DNA of 64,000 nt from Massilia sp. ST3 (GTDB lineage: Bacteria > Pseudomonadota > Gammaproteobacteria > Burkholderiales > Burkholderiaceae_D): contig NZ_JAGPWC010000025.1 in assembly GCF_018119405.1 (NCBI RefSeq), positions 1-64,000 on the forward strand, read 5' to 3'. This document shows, piece after piece, positions 35,190 through 42,401 of the stretch. The notes beneath the pieces are model-generated. The model saw only the letters and a list, made by a program, of their open reading frames with translations. It was not told the origin of the DNA and searched no databases. Position 1 is the first letter of the stretch; each line of letters begins with the position of its first letter. Position numbers and translations under genes: made by a program.

Positions 35190-36692
35190 TTACAGCGGGC
35201 CCTTGGCCCATGGACCCGAGATCGCGAAGGTCACGCCCGGGGTCTGGATGTTGACGAAGAGGTAGCGGCCGGTCGGGTCGAAGCAGGCGCCGGCGAACTC
35301 GTTGCCGCGCTGGTCGCCCGCGAGCGAGGCCAGCTTGCCCGCGCCCTGCAGCTGGGCTTCGGTCAGGTTGATATTGTTCTTGGCGAAGATGTAGGCGTCG
35401 CCCTGGCCGGTGAGGCCCATCAGGCGCTGTCCGAAGCCGTACATGTCGGTGGCGGCGGTCGAGGCGTCTTCGCAGATCAGGATCGCGTTGCGCGGGCTGA
35501 CAGTCAGGTTGTCGCCCATGTTGCCCACCAGCGGGCTCGGGCTCGAGTAGATGCAGGTGAGGACTTGCGTGGCCAGGTCCAGTTCCCAGATGGCGCCGCG
35601 CTGCACCGCGCCGCCCGAGGTGTCCATCACGTACATCTTGCCCTGCGCATACCAGATGCCTTCGCCGCGGTTCATGCGCGCCGCGCCCTGCAGCCAGCCC
35701 TGCACGAAGGGACCGGCCGCATTGGTGATGGTCACGCCGGATGGACCGGTGGCGTTGCCGCGGTTGGCGTCCGGATTGGCGATCGGCACCCACTCGAGCT
35801 CGTAACTCGCGTTCACGGGCGCCACAGCCAGGTTGGCGTTCTGGATGCCGCGCACGCGCGCCATCTGCAGGATGCCGCCGCGCGCCAGCGAGCCCGGCGC
35901 CCCGGTGCGGATGTCCGGCACATAGCGGTATAAGCCCGACTTGCCCGAGGAATCCTCGGTCTGGTAGACGAAGCCGGTAGCCGGATCGACGGCGGCGGCT
36001 TCGTGGGCGAAACGGCCCATGCCAACGATGGGCTGGCCGGTCGTCAGCGCCGGGTCGGCCGTGACTTCGAATACGTAGCCGTGCTTCCTGCCCGAGACGC
36101 TGACCGCGTCCGAGCCGACTTCCTCGCAGCTCAGCCAGGTGCCCCAGGGAGTGATGCCGCCCGCGCAGTTGGTCTGTGTGCCGCCCAGGCTCGGGCTCAT
36201 GCTGACCCAGTTCCCGTCGCGGAACAGCAGGTTGGTGGTGCCGCCGCCGAACACGTTGTCGGAGCTGCCGTTGAGCTTGCCGCCGTCGTAGACGCCGACC
36301 GCATTGATGAAATTGGCGGCGCCGGTGCCGCCGATCTCGTGGTTACGCACCAGCACCAGCTCGGTGCTGCGGCCGAGCTTGCGTGTCTGGACCACGCCCA
36401 TGCCGTCGTGGCCGCCCGGGCAGGCGTGGCCGTCGGTCATCGTGTCGCCGCGCCAGCCGAAGCTCTTGTAGCTGAAGCCCGCAGGCAGCTGCAGCAGCGG
36501 CAGGCCGGTCGTCAGGTCCTTGACCGGGGCGATCGGGCCATAGGGGCTGTCGACCAGCGCGGTGGATCCGTTGGCGGCTAGCGCTTGCCGGGCCTGCATG
36601 GCGGCGAACGCGCCGACGAAGGGCAGCGCGGAGGCGCCGGCCAAGCCCTTGAGCAGATTGCGTCGCGACGGCGACAATTCTTTGTCAGTCAT
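35190..36692 (-). CDS. phoX: Tat-exported PhoX family phosphatase (DUF839)
   Basis: A 500-residue PhoX/DUF839 protein. A twin-arginine signal (SRRNLLKGLAGASALPFVGA, residues 9-28) directs folded export. The mature domain has family motifs GHACPGGHDGMGVV, RNHEIGGTG, CAGGITPWGTWLSCEEVG, GRFAHEAAAVDP, TEDSSGKSGLYRY and the C-terminal EFAGACFDPTGRYLFVNIQTPGVTFAI. PhoX enzymes are calcium/iron phosphatases that release phosphate from organic esters in the periplasm or outside. It starts at 36692, where the Tat signal begins. A Pho-box-like repeat lies about 75 bases upstream. Confidence 0.88.
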   Translation of the reverse strand: MTDKELSPSRRNLLKGLAGASALPFVGAFAAMQARQALAANGSTALVDSPYGPIAPVKDLTTGLPLLQLPAGFSYKSFGWRGDTMTDGHACPGGHDGMGVVQTRKLGRSTELVLVRNHEIGGTGAANFINAVGVYDGGKLNGSSDNVFGGGTTNLLFRDGNWVSMSPSLGGTQTNCAGGITPWGTWLSCEEVGSDAVSVSGRKHGYVFEVTADPALTTGQPIVGMGRFAHEAAAVDPATGFVYQTEDSSGKSGLYRYVPDIRTGAPGSLARGGILQMARVRGIQNANLAVAPVNASYELEWVPIANPDANRGNATGPSGVTITNAAGPFVQGWLQGAARMNRGEGIWYAQGKMYVMDTSGGAVQRGAIWELDLATQVLTCIYSSPSPLVGNMGDNLTVSPRNAILICEDASTAATDMYGFGQRLMGLTGQGDAYIFAKNNINLTEAQLQGAGKLASLAGDQRGNEFAGACFDPTGRYLFVNIQTPGVTFAISGPWAKGPL

Positions 36693-37291
36693 TGATCCTC
36701 GCCATCTTTGTGCATGCCTTCCGTCCACACCCCCATGGCACGGACCGATGCATTTAAACAAACAAAAATGTCGGTTCAATGACAACAAAAAGATCGCTGC
36801 ATGACGTGAAGCGAGGTCCTGTCTTTCCCCTTGCTTAGACGAGAAGCCAGCCGGCATGTCTTGCAGCCTGTCGTCCAGGTCTCGCAGATGCTCGCCAGCA
36901 GTGCGCCGGAAGAATGTCGGCGACAAACGGGCCAATCCGCCAGTCAAGAGCCATTTGTCGCCTGTCGGGCTTACATGGTCTTTAACCAAGAATCTATGAA
37001 ATATTGCGAGAAAAGCATTCCCGGGACAGACTTATGCAATATAACTGTGAGAATTTAATAGTTTATAGCCGCCAGCTTTGAGTAAAATCACGACGTCGCA
37101 ACCAGTTCAGCATCTGTACTGTGTGAAGCACAATGACGAGTTTGTCAACGCAGGTGGTGCGCTGCAATGCGCCGCGGATATGCACCAGCTGCATGTCAGG
37201 ACTGAAATCGCGTAATGACAGTATACCCAGGCGAAGCTCGAATCGAGAGATCGTTTTACCCAAGAACAAGTTATTAATCCGTGCCTGTCTC
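36693..37291. other. AT-richer intergenic region upstream of phoX and the ClpP-like gene
   Basis: About 600 bases between divergent genes, lower in GC than the surroundings. Apart from the Pho-box-like repeat near 36768 no clear gene was recognised. A minus-strand frame at 37063-37332 ends with RRRDFTQSW and has a transposase-like flavour, but it is short, overlaps the signal peptide of the next gene and could not be assigned. The lower GC suggests acquired DNA. Confidence 0.4.
36768..36785 (-). promoter_or_regulatory. possible Pho box before phoX
   Basis: Read on the minus strand, TTGTCAT, four bases, CCGACAT resembles the 11-base-period direct repeat CTGTCAT-N4-CTGTCAT bound by PhoB (six of seven and five of seven matches). 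A T-rich stretch follows. It is 75 bases before phoX in the right direction. The second half is weak, so it is only a candidate. Confidence 0.4.
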
Positions 37292-38014
37292 ATGAAGAAA
37301 TCCTTGATTTTCCTGGCGCTCGCCTTTGACATCTCACTGGTTCACGCCGAAAAAGCAACCCAGGTGTACCTCGATAACGGCGAATTAAACTACATCGGGG
37401 AAATTTCGCAGGAAGCCAACAAGGAGGTTTTCGACCTGTTTGCCTCCCTCGACACCAAACCGACACGGCTTTCGATACGCAGCCCCGGCGGCCCTACCGA
37501 TCCGGGCATCGCGCTTGGGACCTGGGTTCATAAACATGGGTTAACCGTAAAAGTTCTGGAATTCTGCTTTTCCTCCTGCGCGAATTATGTCTTTACGGCC
37601 GCCCCGAAGAAAATCGTCAGCAATTTTGCAGTGATAGGATTTCACGGTGGACTCAGCAGCAAGAGCTTCAAGCTCGATGCAGAACAGGAGGCCATTTTCG
37701 CTGCGATGTCAAAAGAAGAGCAGATGGCCGCCCGCAAGCAACTGGACGATGAAATCAAGAAGATGGTAGCCAGCAAAGAGCAAGAGGAACGGGATTTTTT
37801 TGCGCTGATCAAAGTCGATCAACGCATTACCACTCTCGGGCAAACACCCTATTATTCGCAACGCTTCGGGAAGGACGAGAAAAGCCTGGGATGGACCTTT
37901 TCTGTCGATGGATTTAAAAAACTCGGCGTGTCGAATATTCGCGTGGTTAATCCGCCCTGGCAACCCAAGTTTATCAGTTCGGATTTCACGGTACACCAAA
38001 TCAGTCTCAAGTAA
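37292..38014 (+). CDS. exported ClpP/crotonase-fold protein (COG3904 type)
   Basis: A 240-residue protein with a clear signal peptide (MKKSLIFLAL..., cleavage near VHA-EKA) and a ClpP-like fold of the COG3904 periplasmic group. SIRSPGGPTDPGIALGTWV resembles the ClpP oxyanion strand. The putative nucleophile is Ser94 or Ser95 in FCFSSCANYVFTAA, with His118 in VIGFHGG placed 23-24 residues later, much as in ClpP. After residue 120 comes a charged helical region (KEEQMAARKQLDDEIKKM). GC and codon use are lower than in flanking genes. No strong ribosome site was seen. Function is unknown; an exported protease or a non-catalytic relative are both possible. Confidence 0.72.
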   Translation: MKKSLIFLALAFDISLVHAEKATQVYLDNGELNYIGEISQEANKEVFDLFASLDTKPTRLSIRSPGGPTDPGIALGTWVHKHGLTVKVLEFCFSSCANYVFTAAPKKIVSNFAVIGFHGGLSSKSFKLDAEQEAIFAAMSKEEQMAARKQLDDEIKKMVASKEQEERDFFALIKVDQRITTLGQTPYYSQRFGKDEKSLGWTFSVDGFKKLGVSNIRVVNPPWQPKFISSDFTVHQISLK

Positions 38015-38533
38015 GCGATCCGCCGGCTCGCGGCTCGCATGGGAATACGATTCAGTATCGCCCCGGTAGCAGGCTGCAACGGGCCGGATCTGACGACTTT
38101 TTTACAGCCTGTCCGCTCGCCCGGTGCGAAGCCGGCGCCTGCGGTGCCGACTTCGCTACCTGTGGAGCCGCGATGCGGCGCACCGGGCTTCCATCCTTCC
38201 GCATTCTTCAAGAATCCTCCCTCCGCCTTCACGGCGCCGGTATATCCTGTTCCCTTCGCCGATTAACTGACTGGTACAAAAACCCGACGCTTTCGACCTA
38301 TCGCATTGATCAGGTGACGATCCGCGTCCTTTCGGCCCCACTGTATCTCCCGCGGCATTCGCTACGCGCGCCGCAAAGCCGGGCATTCCAGCCACGGCCA
38401 TATTGTATTTACCTCCGCGTAAGTAGTGGAGCATCGTGGCCACTACTTTTTACCCGGATGAGATTTCAACATCCTTGATTATGCTCCTCGCTTATGCATT
38501 CAGATTTTTTTGAAGATGGCCATGTTTTTAGCC
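38015..38533. other. intergenic region between ClpP-like and first leader-peptide genes
   Basis: About 520 bases without a convincing gene. The first half is GC-rich and contains CCGGTGCG-type short repeats; the second half is AT-richer and ends at the promoter of the first peptide gene. Open frames here have no recognisable domain or consistent codon bias, and may be remnants of older genes. Confidence 0.35.
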
Positions 38534-38562
38534 TTGACCACCAAAAACGTTAACCATAATAT
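38534..38562 (+). promoter_or_regulatory. promoter of peptide gene 1
   Basis: TTGACC at 38534-38539, then 17 bases, then TAATAT at 38557-38562 (overlapping CATAAT at 38555). The second peptide gene has the same CCTTGACCA...CATAATATT pattern at nearly the same distance from its ATG, so the element is conserved between the copies. The ATG follows about 50 bases downstream. Confidence 0.6.
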
Positions 38563-38612
38563 TGATCCGTGGCCGCACTTGTTGTCACGTAATTTAATAA
38601 AGAGGAAGACAA

Positions 38613-38765
38613 ATGAAACAGATCGCAACTCCTGCACAAAACATCCGCGAACTGAACACCGCAGAAATCAACGAGGTTTCCGGCGGCGTCGAATGGGAGT
38701 GCAAAGCCACGATCAAATCCGACGGCACCAAGGAAATTTCCTGCACCATCAAAGGCACTTTCTAA
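38613..38765 (+). CDS. double-glycine leader peptide, copy 1 (50 aa)
   Basis: A 50-residue peptide. Residues 11-25 read IRELNTAEINEVSGG, a textbook double-glycine leader of class II bacteriocins and microcins, processed by C39 peptidase ABC exporters. The 25-residue core after Gly25 starts VEWECKATIK and has two cysteines, Cys30 and Cys44, placed symmetrically about a Ser-Asp-Gly-Thr turn (36-39). A disulfide-closed beta-hairpin is the likely fold. The core is close to neutral. A GAGGAAG ribosome site is six bases before the ATG, and a strong terminator follows nine bases after the stop. Copy 2 (39117) is identical at 37 of 50 positions. No exporter or immunity gene is adjacent, so function is open. 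Confidence 0.8.
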   Translation: MKQIATPAQNIRELNTAEINEVSGGVEWECKATIKSDGTKEISCTIKGTF

Positions 38766-38773
38766 AGTCCTGT

Positions 38774-38798
38774 AAAAGGTGCCCACGCGGCACCTTTT
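38774..38798 (+). terminator. terminator of peptide gene 1
   Basis: AAAAGGTGCC at 38774-38783 pairs perfectly with GGCACCTTTT at 38789-38798 around the loop CACGC. The stem is identical to that after peptide gene 2; only the 5-base loop differs. Confidence 0.85.
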
Positions 38799-39038
38799 AT
38801 ATTGCCATTCACGCGAAAATACCGCATGAATGGCAACCGGCGCTGGAACCCAGGGAAAATGCGCCACTACCCCGACTCGATCCTGCCCTCCGCAAACAAT
38901 ATCGCTACGCTGATCGGCAAGCCTATCTCCTGCATTTTCTCCATATATCGACAGCATACCCAGTTTTTATTCGCACGCACCGCATTATGCCATTCGCTTA
39001 TGCACCTGGGTTTAATTAAGACTGTATGGCTTTTTTCC
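38799..39038. other. spacer between the two peptide cassettes
   Basis: About 240 bases between terminator 1 and promoter 2. It holds short open frames only, with no start site, domain or homology to the peptides. The final part becomes AT-rich as it approaches the second promoter. No gene is called. Confidence 0.5.
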
Positions 39039-39068
39039 TTGACCAATAAAAAGCCTTCATCATAATAT
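39039..39068 (+). promoter_or_regulatory. promoter of peptide gene 2
   Basis: TTGACC at 39039-39044 and CATAAT at 39061-39066 (16-base spacer), overlapping TAATAT at 39063-39068. The block CCTTGACCA...CATAATATT is shared with peptide gene 1, and both lie about 50 bases before their ATG. Confidence 0.6.
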
Positions 39069-39116
39069 TTTCCTGTGACGCGTTTTCGTCACATATTTGA
39101 TAAACAAGGAATAGAA

Positions 39117-39269
39117 ATGAACCATATCGCAGCTACTGAACAAAACATCCGTGAACTGAATGTCGCAGAACTGAATGAAGTTTCTGGCGGCGTCGAATAT
39201 GAGTGCAAAGTGACGATCCGTTCGGATGGCACCAAGGAAATTTCGTGCACCGTCAAAGGTAAGCTCTAA
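39117..39269 (+). CDS. double-glycine leader peptide, copy 2 (50 aa)
   Basis: A 50-residue paralogue of the peptide at 38613. The leader contains IRELNVAELNEVSGG (residues 11-25) and the core starts VEYECKVTIR with Cys30 and Cys44 again around a SDGT turn. Differences in the core are mostly conservative (Trp to Tyr, Ile to Val, Lys to Arg) and favour selection for the same fold. The core carries about one net positive charge. AAGGAAT lies upstream of the ATG as ribosome site. Own promoter and own terminator make it a separate cassette, unlike two-peptide bacteriocins that share one operon. Confidence 0.8.
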   Translation: MNHIAATEQNIRELNVAELNEVSGGVEYECKVTIRSDGTKEISCTVKGKL

Positions 39270-39275
39270 TCATAT

Positions 39276-39300
39276 AAAAGGTGCCGAAGCGGCACCTTTT
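39276..39300 (+). terminator. terminator of peptide gene 2
   Basis: AAAAGGTGCC at 39276-39285 pairs perfectly with GGCACCTTTT at 39291-39300 around the loop GAAGC. It begins six bases after the stop codon. Confidence 0.85.
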
Positions 39301-39548
39301 ATTGATTCCCCGTTTCTCCGGACGAGCTTCTCGAGCAGAACTCGTTCGTCATGAGAGCAAGCCAGCCCGTCTCCGGCGCTGCAATCCCCGCGATATGACG
39401 GTGCGCGCTCGACGCCTTCCACACTGGTGTATGGCAAGCCTTGCTCATCAGCTCCTGAGCTGCGCCGCCTGCCCGCGCTTGCGGCAAAAGCTTTAGAATC
39501 GCTGTCTTCTGCTCAACAGTTCTTGCTCGGCAAGACGCGATTCCTCCC

Positions 39549-40403
39549 ATGAACAAACTGGCGCTTTACTTCCGCCTGGTCCGGGCCGACAAGCCCATCG
39601 GCATCCTTTTGCTGCTGTGGCCGACCCTGTGGGCGCTGTGGATGGCGTCCGGCGGTGTGCCGGACATGCTGGTGCTGGCGATCTTCGTGCTCGGCACGGC
39701 CCTGATGCGTTCGGCCGGCTGCGCCATCAACGACTACGCCGACCGCGACTTCGACCGCCACGTCAAGCGCACCGTCGACCGTCCCCTCACCAGCGGCAAG
39801 ATCCGCGGCTGGGAGGCGGTGATGGTGGCGCTGGTGCTGTCCCTGGTTTCCTTCCTGCTGATCCAGCCCCTTAACATGCTGACCAAGCAGCTGTCGGTGG
39901 TGGCGCTGGTGGTGGCCGGCACCTATCCCTACTTCAAGCGCTTCTTCGCCATCCCCCAGGCCTACCTGGGCATCGCCTTCGGCTTCGGCATCCCGATGGC
40001 CTTCGCCGCCGTGCAGGGCCAGGTGCCGGCCGTGGCCTGGTGGCTGCTTGTGGCGAACGTGTTCTGGGCGGTAGCCTACGACACCGAGTACGCGATGGTC
40101 GACCGCGACGACGACCTCAAGATCGGCATTCGCACCTCGGCCATCACCTTCGGCCGCTTCGACGTGGCCGCCGTGATGCTGTGCTACGGCGCCGCGCTGG
40201 CGATCGACCTGGTGTGCGGCTGGTACCTGGGCCTGCGCTGGTGGTTCGTGGCCGGCGTGGCCGTGGCGGCCGGGCTGGCGCTCTACCACTACACCCTGAT
40301 CCGCGAGCGCGAGCGCATGGCCTGCTTCAAGGCCTTCCGCCACAACAACTGGCTGGGCGCCGCCTTATTCAGCGGTGTCGCACTCGACTATGCATTCAGG
40401 TAA
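39549..40403 (+). CDS. ubiA: 4-hydroxybenzoate polyprenyltransferase
   Basis: A 284-residue UbiA-type membrane prenyltransferase that attaches the polyprenyl tail to 4-hydroxybenzoate in ubiquinone synthesis. Two aspartate motifs are present: [22 protein letters not shown] near residue 60 and [21 protein letters not shown] near residue 180. About eight hydrophobic segments are seen, and the opening [25 protein letters not shown] is characteristic. It supplies the quinone for the respiratory chain that ends in the oxidase of this window. The DUF883 gene follows 44 bases on. Confidence 0.95.
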   Translation: MNKLALYFRLVRADKPIGILLLLWPTLWALWMASGGVPDMLVLAIFVLGTALMRSAGCAINDYADRDFDRHVKRTVDRPLTSGKIRGWEAVMVALVLSLVSFLLIQPLNMLTKQLSVVALVVAGTYPYFKRFFAIPQAYLGIAFGFGIPMAFAAVQGQVPAVAWWLLVANVFWAVAYDTEYAMVDRDDDLKIGIRTSAITFGRFDVAAVMLCYGAALAIDLVCGWYLGLRWWFVAGVAVAAGLALYHYTLIRERERMACFKAFRHNNWLGAALFSGVALDYAFR

Positions 40404-40447
40404 TATTGTCCAAAAGGCATTCATTCAACCAAGCAAAGAGGCTTATC

Positions 40448-40747
40448 ATGATTGACAAGATCCCTACCCAAACCGGCACCCGCGAACAACTGGTCACCGA
40501 CCTGAAGACCGTGATCCATGACGCCGAAGCCTGGCTGCGCAACGGCGGCGCCCTGGGCGGCGAAGAGCTGAAAGCCAAGTTCGAGTCGACCCTGGCCAGC
40601 GCCAAGGCCGGCCTGGCCCACTACCAGGAAACCGTGGTCGACGCCGCCAAGGCGACCGACGAATACGTCAAGGAAAACCCGTGGAAATCGGTGGGCCTGG
40701 GCGCCGCGGTCGGCGTCGTGGTCGGCATGCTGATCGCCCGCAAGTAA
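40448..40747 (+). CDS. DUF883 (ElaB/YqjD) family protein
   Basis: A 99-residue DUF883 protein: an amphipathic helical body with DLKTVIHDAEAWLRNGG, a VKENPWKSVGLGAAVGVVVGMLIARK tail whose C-terminal helix should anchor it in the inner membrane. E. coli ElaB and YqjD bind ribosomes in stationary phase and are under RpoS control. Its TAA overlaps the ATG of the next gene (TAATG), so the pair is coupled. This is the standard yqjD-yqjE arrangement. Confidence 0.9.
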   Translation: MIDKIPTQTGTREQLVTDLKTVIHDAEAWLRNGGALGGEELKAKFESTLASAKAGLAHYQETVVDAAKATDEYVKENPWKSVGLGAAVGVVVGMLIARK

Positions 40748-41121
40748 TGAGTATTTCCACAGCCGTAGGCCGGATCGGGACCACTGTGCTGGCCATGGCG
40801 CGCACGCGCCTGGAGCTGGCGGCGGTCGAGCTGCAGGAGGAAACGCAGCGCCTGTTCGGCTACCTCGCCTGGGCGCTGGCCGCCGCGGTGCTGGCGCTGG
40901 GCGCCCTGGCCCTGGCGGTGCTGTTCGTGCTGGTGCTGTTCTGGGACACGCACCGCCTGCTGGCGGTGGGCGGGATGGCCGTGCTGTTCGCACTCGGCTG
41001 CGGCTTCGCGGTCATGAAACTGCGCGGCGGCCTGGCGGCGCGTCCGCCGCTGCTCGGCGCCACCCTGGCCGAGCTGCGCAAGGACGTCGGGTTTGCGAAA
41101 GGAGAGCAGGTCGATGGCTAA
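40747..41121 (+). CDS. YqjE/DUF1469 phage holin-family membrane protein
   Basis: A 124-residue protein with an N-terminal amphipathic helix (RTRLELAAVELQEETQRL) and two transmembrane helices (about 40-65 and 70-92), typical of the YqjE/DUF1469 family labelled putative Actinobacterial holin-X. No lytic genes are near, so the holin label should not be taken literally. It starts inside the stop of the DUF883 gene and overlaps the next gene by eight bases. Confidence 0.86.
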   Translation: MSISTAVGRIGTTVLAMARTRLELAAVELQEETQRLFGYLAWALAAAVLALGALALAVLFVLVLFWDTHRLLAVGGMAVLFALGCGFAVMKLRGGLAARPPLLGATLAELRKDVGFAKGEQVDG

Positions 41122-41413
41122 TGCCCAGGAACTGGCTGCGCGCCGTGCGGCGCTGGTGGCGCAGTGCGCGGCCCAGCGCGCCGTCGTTGCGCACGAATTC
41201 GCCGTGCTGAAGTCGCCCGAGACGCTGGGGGTGGTGCCGGCTTATGTCAGTGAGCACAAGAAGACGGCGCTGATCGTGGCGGGGGTGGCGGCGGGTTTTC
41301 TTGCTACTAAACCCAAGTGGGCGGTTGGCGTGGTGACGGCCGGGGTGTCGCTGTACAAGTTTGCGCAGCGGGTGCTGCCGGTGTTGCGGTGGAAGGGGTT
41401 TGAGGTTCACTGA
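41114..41413 (+). CDS. YqjK-like small protein
   Basis: A 99-residue protein with a basic/alanine-rich helical N terminus (ELAARRAALVAQCAAQRAVVAHEF) and a glycine-rich hydrophobic stretch (KTALIVAGVAAGFLATKPKWAVGVVTAGVSLYKFAQRVLPVL). It occupies the YqjK place in the yqjD-yqjE-yqjK order and overlaps the previous gene by eight bases. Similarity to YqjK is by position and composition only; function is unknown. Confidence 0.72.
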   Translation: MANAQELAARRAALVAQCAAQRAVVAHEFAVLKSPETLGVVPAYVSEHKKTALIVAGVAAGFLATKPKWAVGVVTAGVSLYKFAQRVLPVLRWKGFEVH

Positions 41414-41434
41414 GGCGCTATCAGCTTGCTGGCG

Positions 41435-41465
41435 AACTTGGGTCCCGGCCTGCGCCGGGACGACG
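41435..41465. repeat. REP-like repeat, family A (pair 1, left)
   Basis: AACTTGGGT, then the palindrome CCCGGCCTGCGCCGGG and ACGACGT. It is inverted relative to its partner at 41515, and both lie between converging genes (the YqjK-like gene and proC). Confidence 0.85.
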
Positions 41466-41514
41466 TGCATAAGCAGCGGGCTAGGATCAATGCCGTCACT
41501 ACCTGCCTAAAGAC

Positions 41515-41545
41515 CGTCGTTCCGGCGGAGGCCGGAACCCAAGTT
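41515..41545. repeat. REP-like repeat, family A (pair 1, right)
   Basis: The inverse orientation of 41435: CGTCGTTCCGGCGGAGGCCGGAA followed by CCCAAGTT. Together with the left copy it forms a head-to-head unit with a 49-base spacer. Confidence 0.85.
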
Positions 41546-41554
41546 TCCTTACAT

Positions 41555-41572
41555 TTGCCGGCTCGCCGGCAA
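41555..41572 (-). terminator. small hairpin after proC
   Basis: TTGCCGG at 41555-41561 pairs with CCGGCAA at 41566-41572 just beyond the proC stop. There is no T-run, so its role as terminator is uncertain. Confidence 0.35.
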
Positions 41573-41576
41573 CACT

Positions 41577-42389
41577 TCAATTTTTTCCGAGCTCCTCACC
41601 AAGCTCCCGCCCCCGCGCCGCAGCCGCCTTCATCGCTTCCACGATCGCCTGCTTGACCCCCGCCCCCTCCATGCTGGTAATCGCCGCATGCGTCGTCCCG
41701 CCCTTGGAGGTCACGCGCTGCCGCAGCACCTCGACCGGATCGCCCGACTGCGCCGCCAGCTGCGCCGCGCCGGTGAAGGTGGCCAGCGCCAGCTCCCTGC
41801 CCTGCTCCGCATTCAAGCCCATCTCCAGCGCCGCCTGCTGCATCGCCTCGAGGAAGTAGAACACATAGGCCGGCCCGCTGCCCGACACCGCCGTCACCGG
41901 ATCGATCTGGGCCTCGTCATCCAGCCACACGGTCTTGCCGACCGCGCGCATCACCTGGTCGGCCGCCTCGCGCTGGGCCGCGCTCACGCCATCCTGGGCC
42001 ACCATGCCGGTGATGCCCATGCCGATCAGTGCGGGCGTGTTCGGCATCGAGCGCACGATGGCGCCGTAGCCGCCCAGCCAGCGCGACAGGTCGGCGATGC
42101 GGATGCCGGCCGCGATCGACAGCAGCAGCTGCTTGTCCAGGTGCGGCGCCAGGCTGGCCGCCACCTCGCGCATCTGCTGCGGCTTCACCGCCAGCACCAC
42201 CACGTCGGCATCGTCCACCTGGGCGTCGATGCCGGACGCCGCGCTCACGCCGTACTGCTGCGCCAGGCGCGCCAGGGCCTCGGCGTTCGGGTCGACCACG
42301 TGCAGGCGGCCGGCTTCGGTGAGTTGTCCGGCCAGGCCGGCGATCAGGGCCGTGGCCATGTTGCCGCCGCCGATAAACGCAATCGTCAT
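41577..42389 (-). CDS. proC: pyrroline-5-carboxylate reductase
   Basis: A 270-residue NAD(P)H-dependent reductase, last step of proline synthesis. N-terminal Rossmann motif IAFIGGGNMATALIAGL, then VKPQQMREV, RSMPNTPALIGMGITGM and the C-terminal dimerisation signature AVSGSGPAYVFYFLEAMQQAALEMGL plus VTSKGGTTHAAI. All family landmarks are intact. It follows yggS by 12 bases on the same strand, a common bacterial pairing. Confidence 0.96.
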   Translation of the reverse strand: MTIAFIGGGNMATALIAGLAGQLTEAGRLHVVDPNAEALARLAQQYGVSAASGIDAQVDDADVVVLAVKPQQMREVAASLAPHLDKQLLLSIAAGIRIADLSRWLGGYGAIVRSMPNTPALIGMGITGMVAQDGVSAAQREAADQVMRAVGKTVWLDDEAQIDPVTAVSGSGPAYVFYFLEAMQQAALEMGLNAEQGRELALATFTGAAQLAAQSGDPVEVLRQRVTSKGGTTHAAITSMEGAGVKQAIVEAMKAAAARGRELGEELGKN

Positions 42390-42401
42390 GGTTGTCCTTG
42401 T

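Noticed and set aside
37063-37332. 89-residue minus-strand frame with a transposase-like ending
   Set aside because: It overlaps the signal peptide of the exported ClpP-like gene, has no identifiable start signal, and no inverted repeats or target duplications were seen.
38173-38478. 101-codon plus-strand frame before the first peptide gene
   Set aside because: No ribosome site, no domain and inconsistent codon bias. It looks like non-coding sequence with a chance open frame.
40747-41121. Prophage holin
   Set aside because: The holin-X family label reflects two transmembrane helices only. It lies in the standard yqjD-yqjE-yqjK order with no phage genes nearby.
41435-41545. CRISPR-like array from repeated palindromes
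   Set aside because: Copies are in alternating orientation, come only in pairs and have no unique spacers of constant length. The REP/BIME interpretation fits better.
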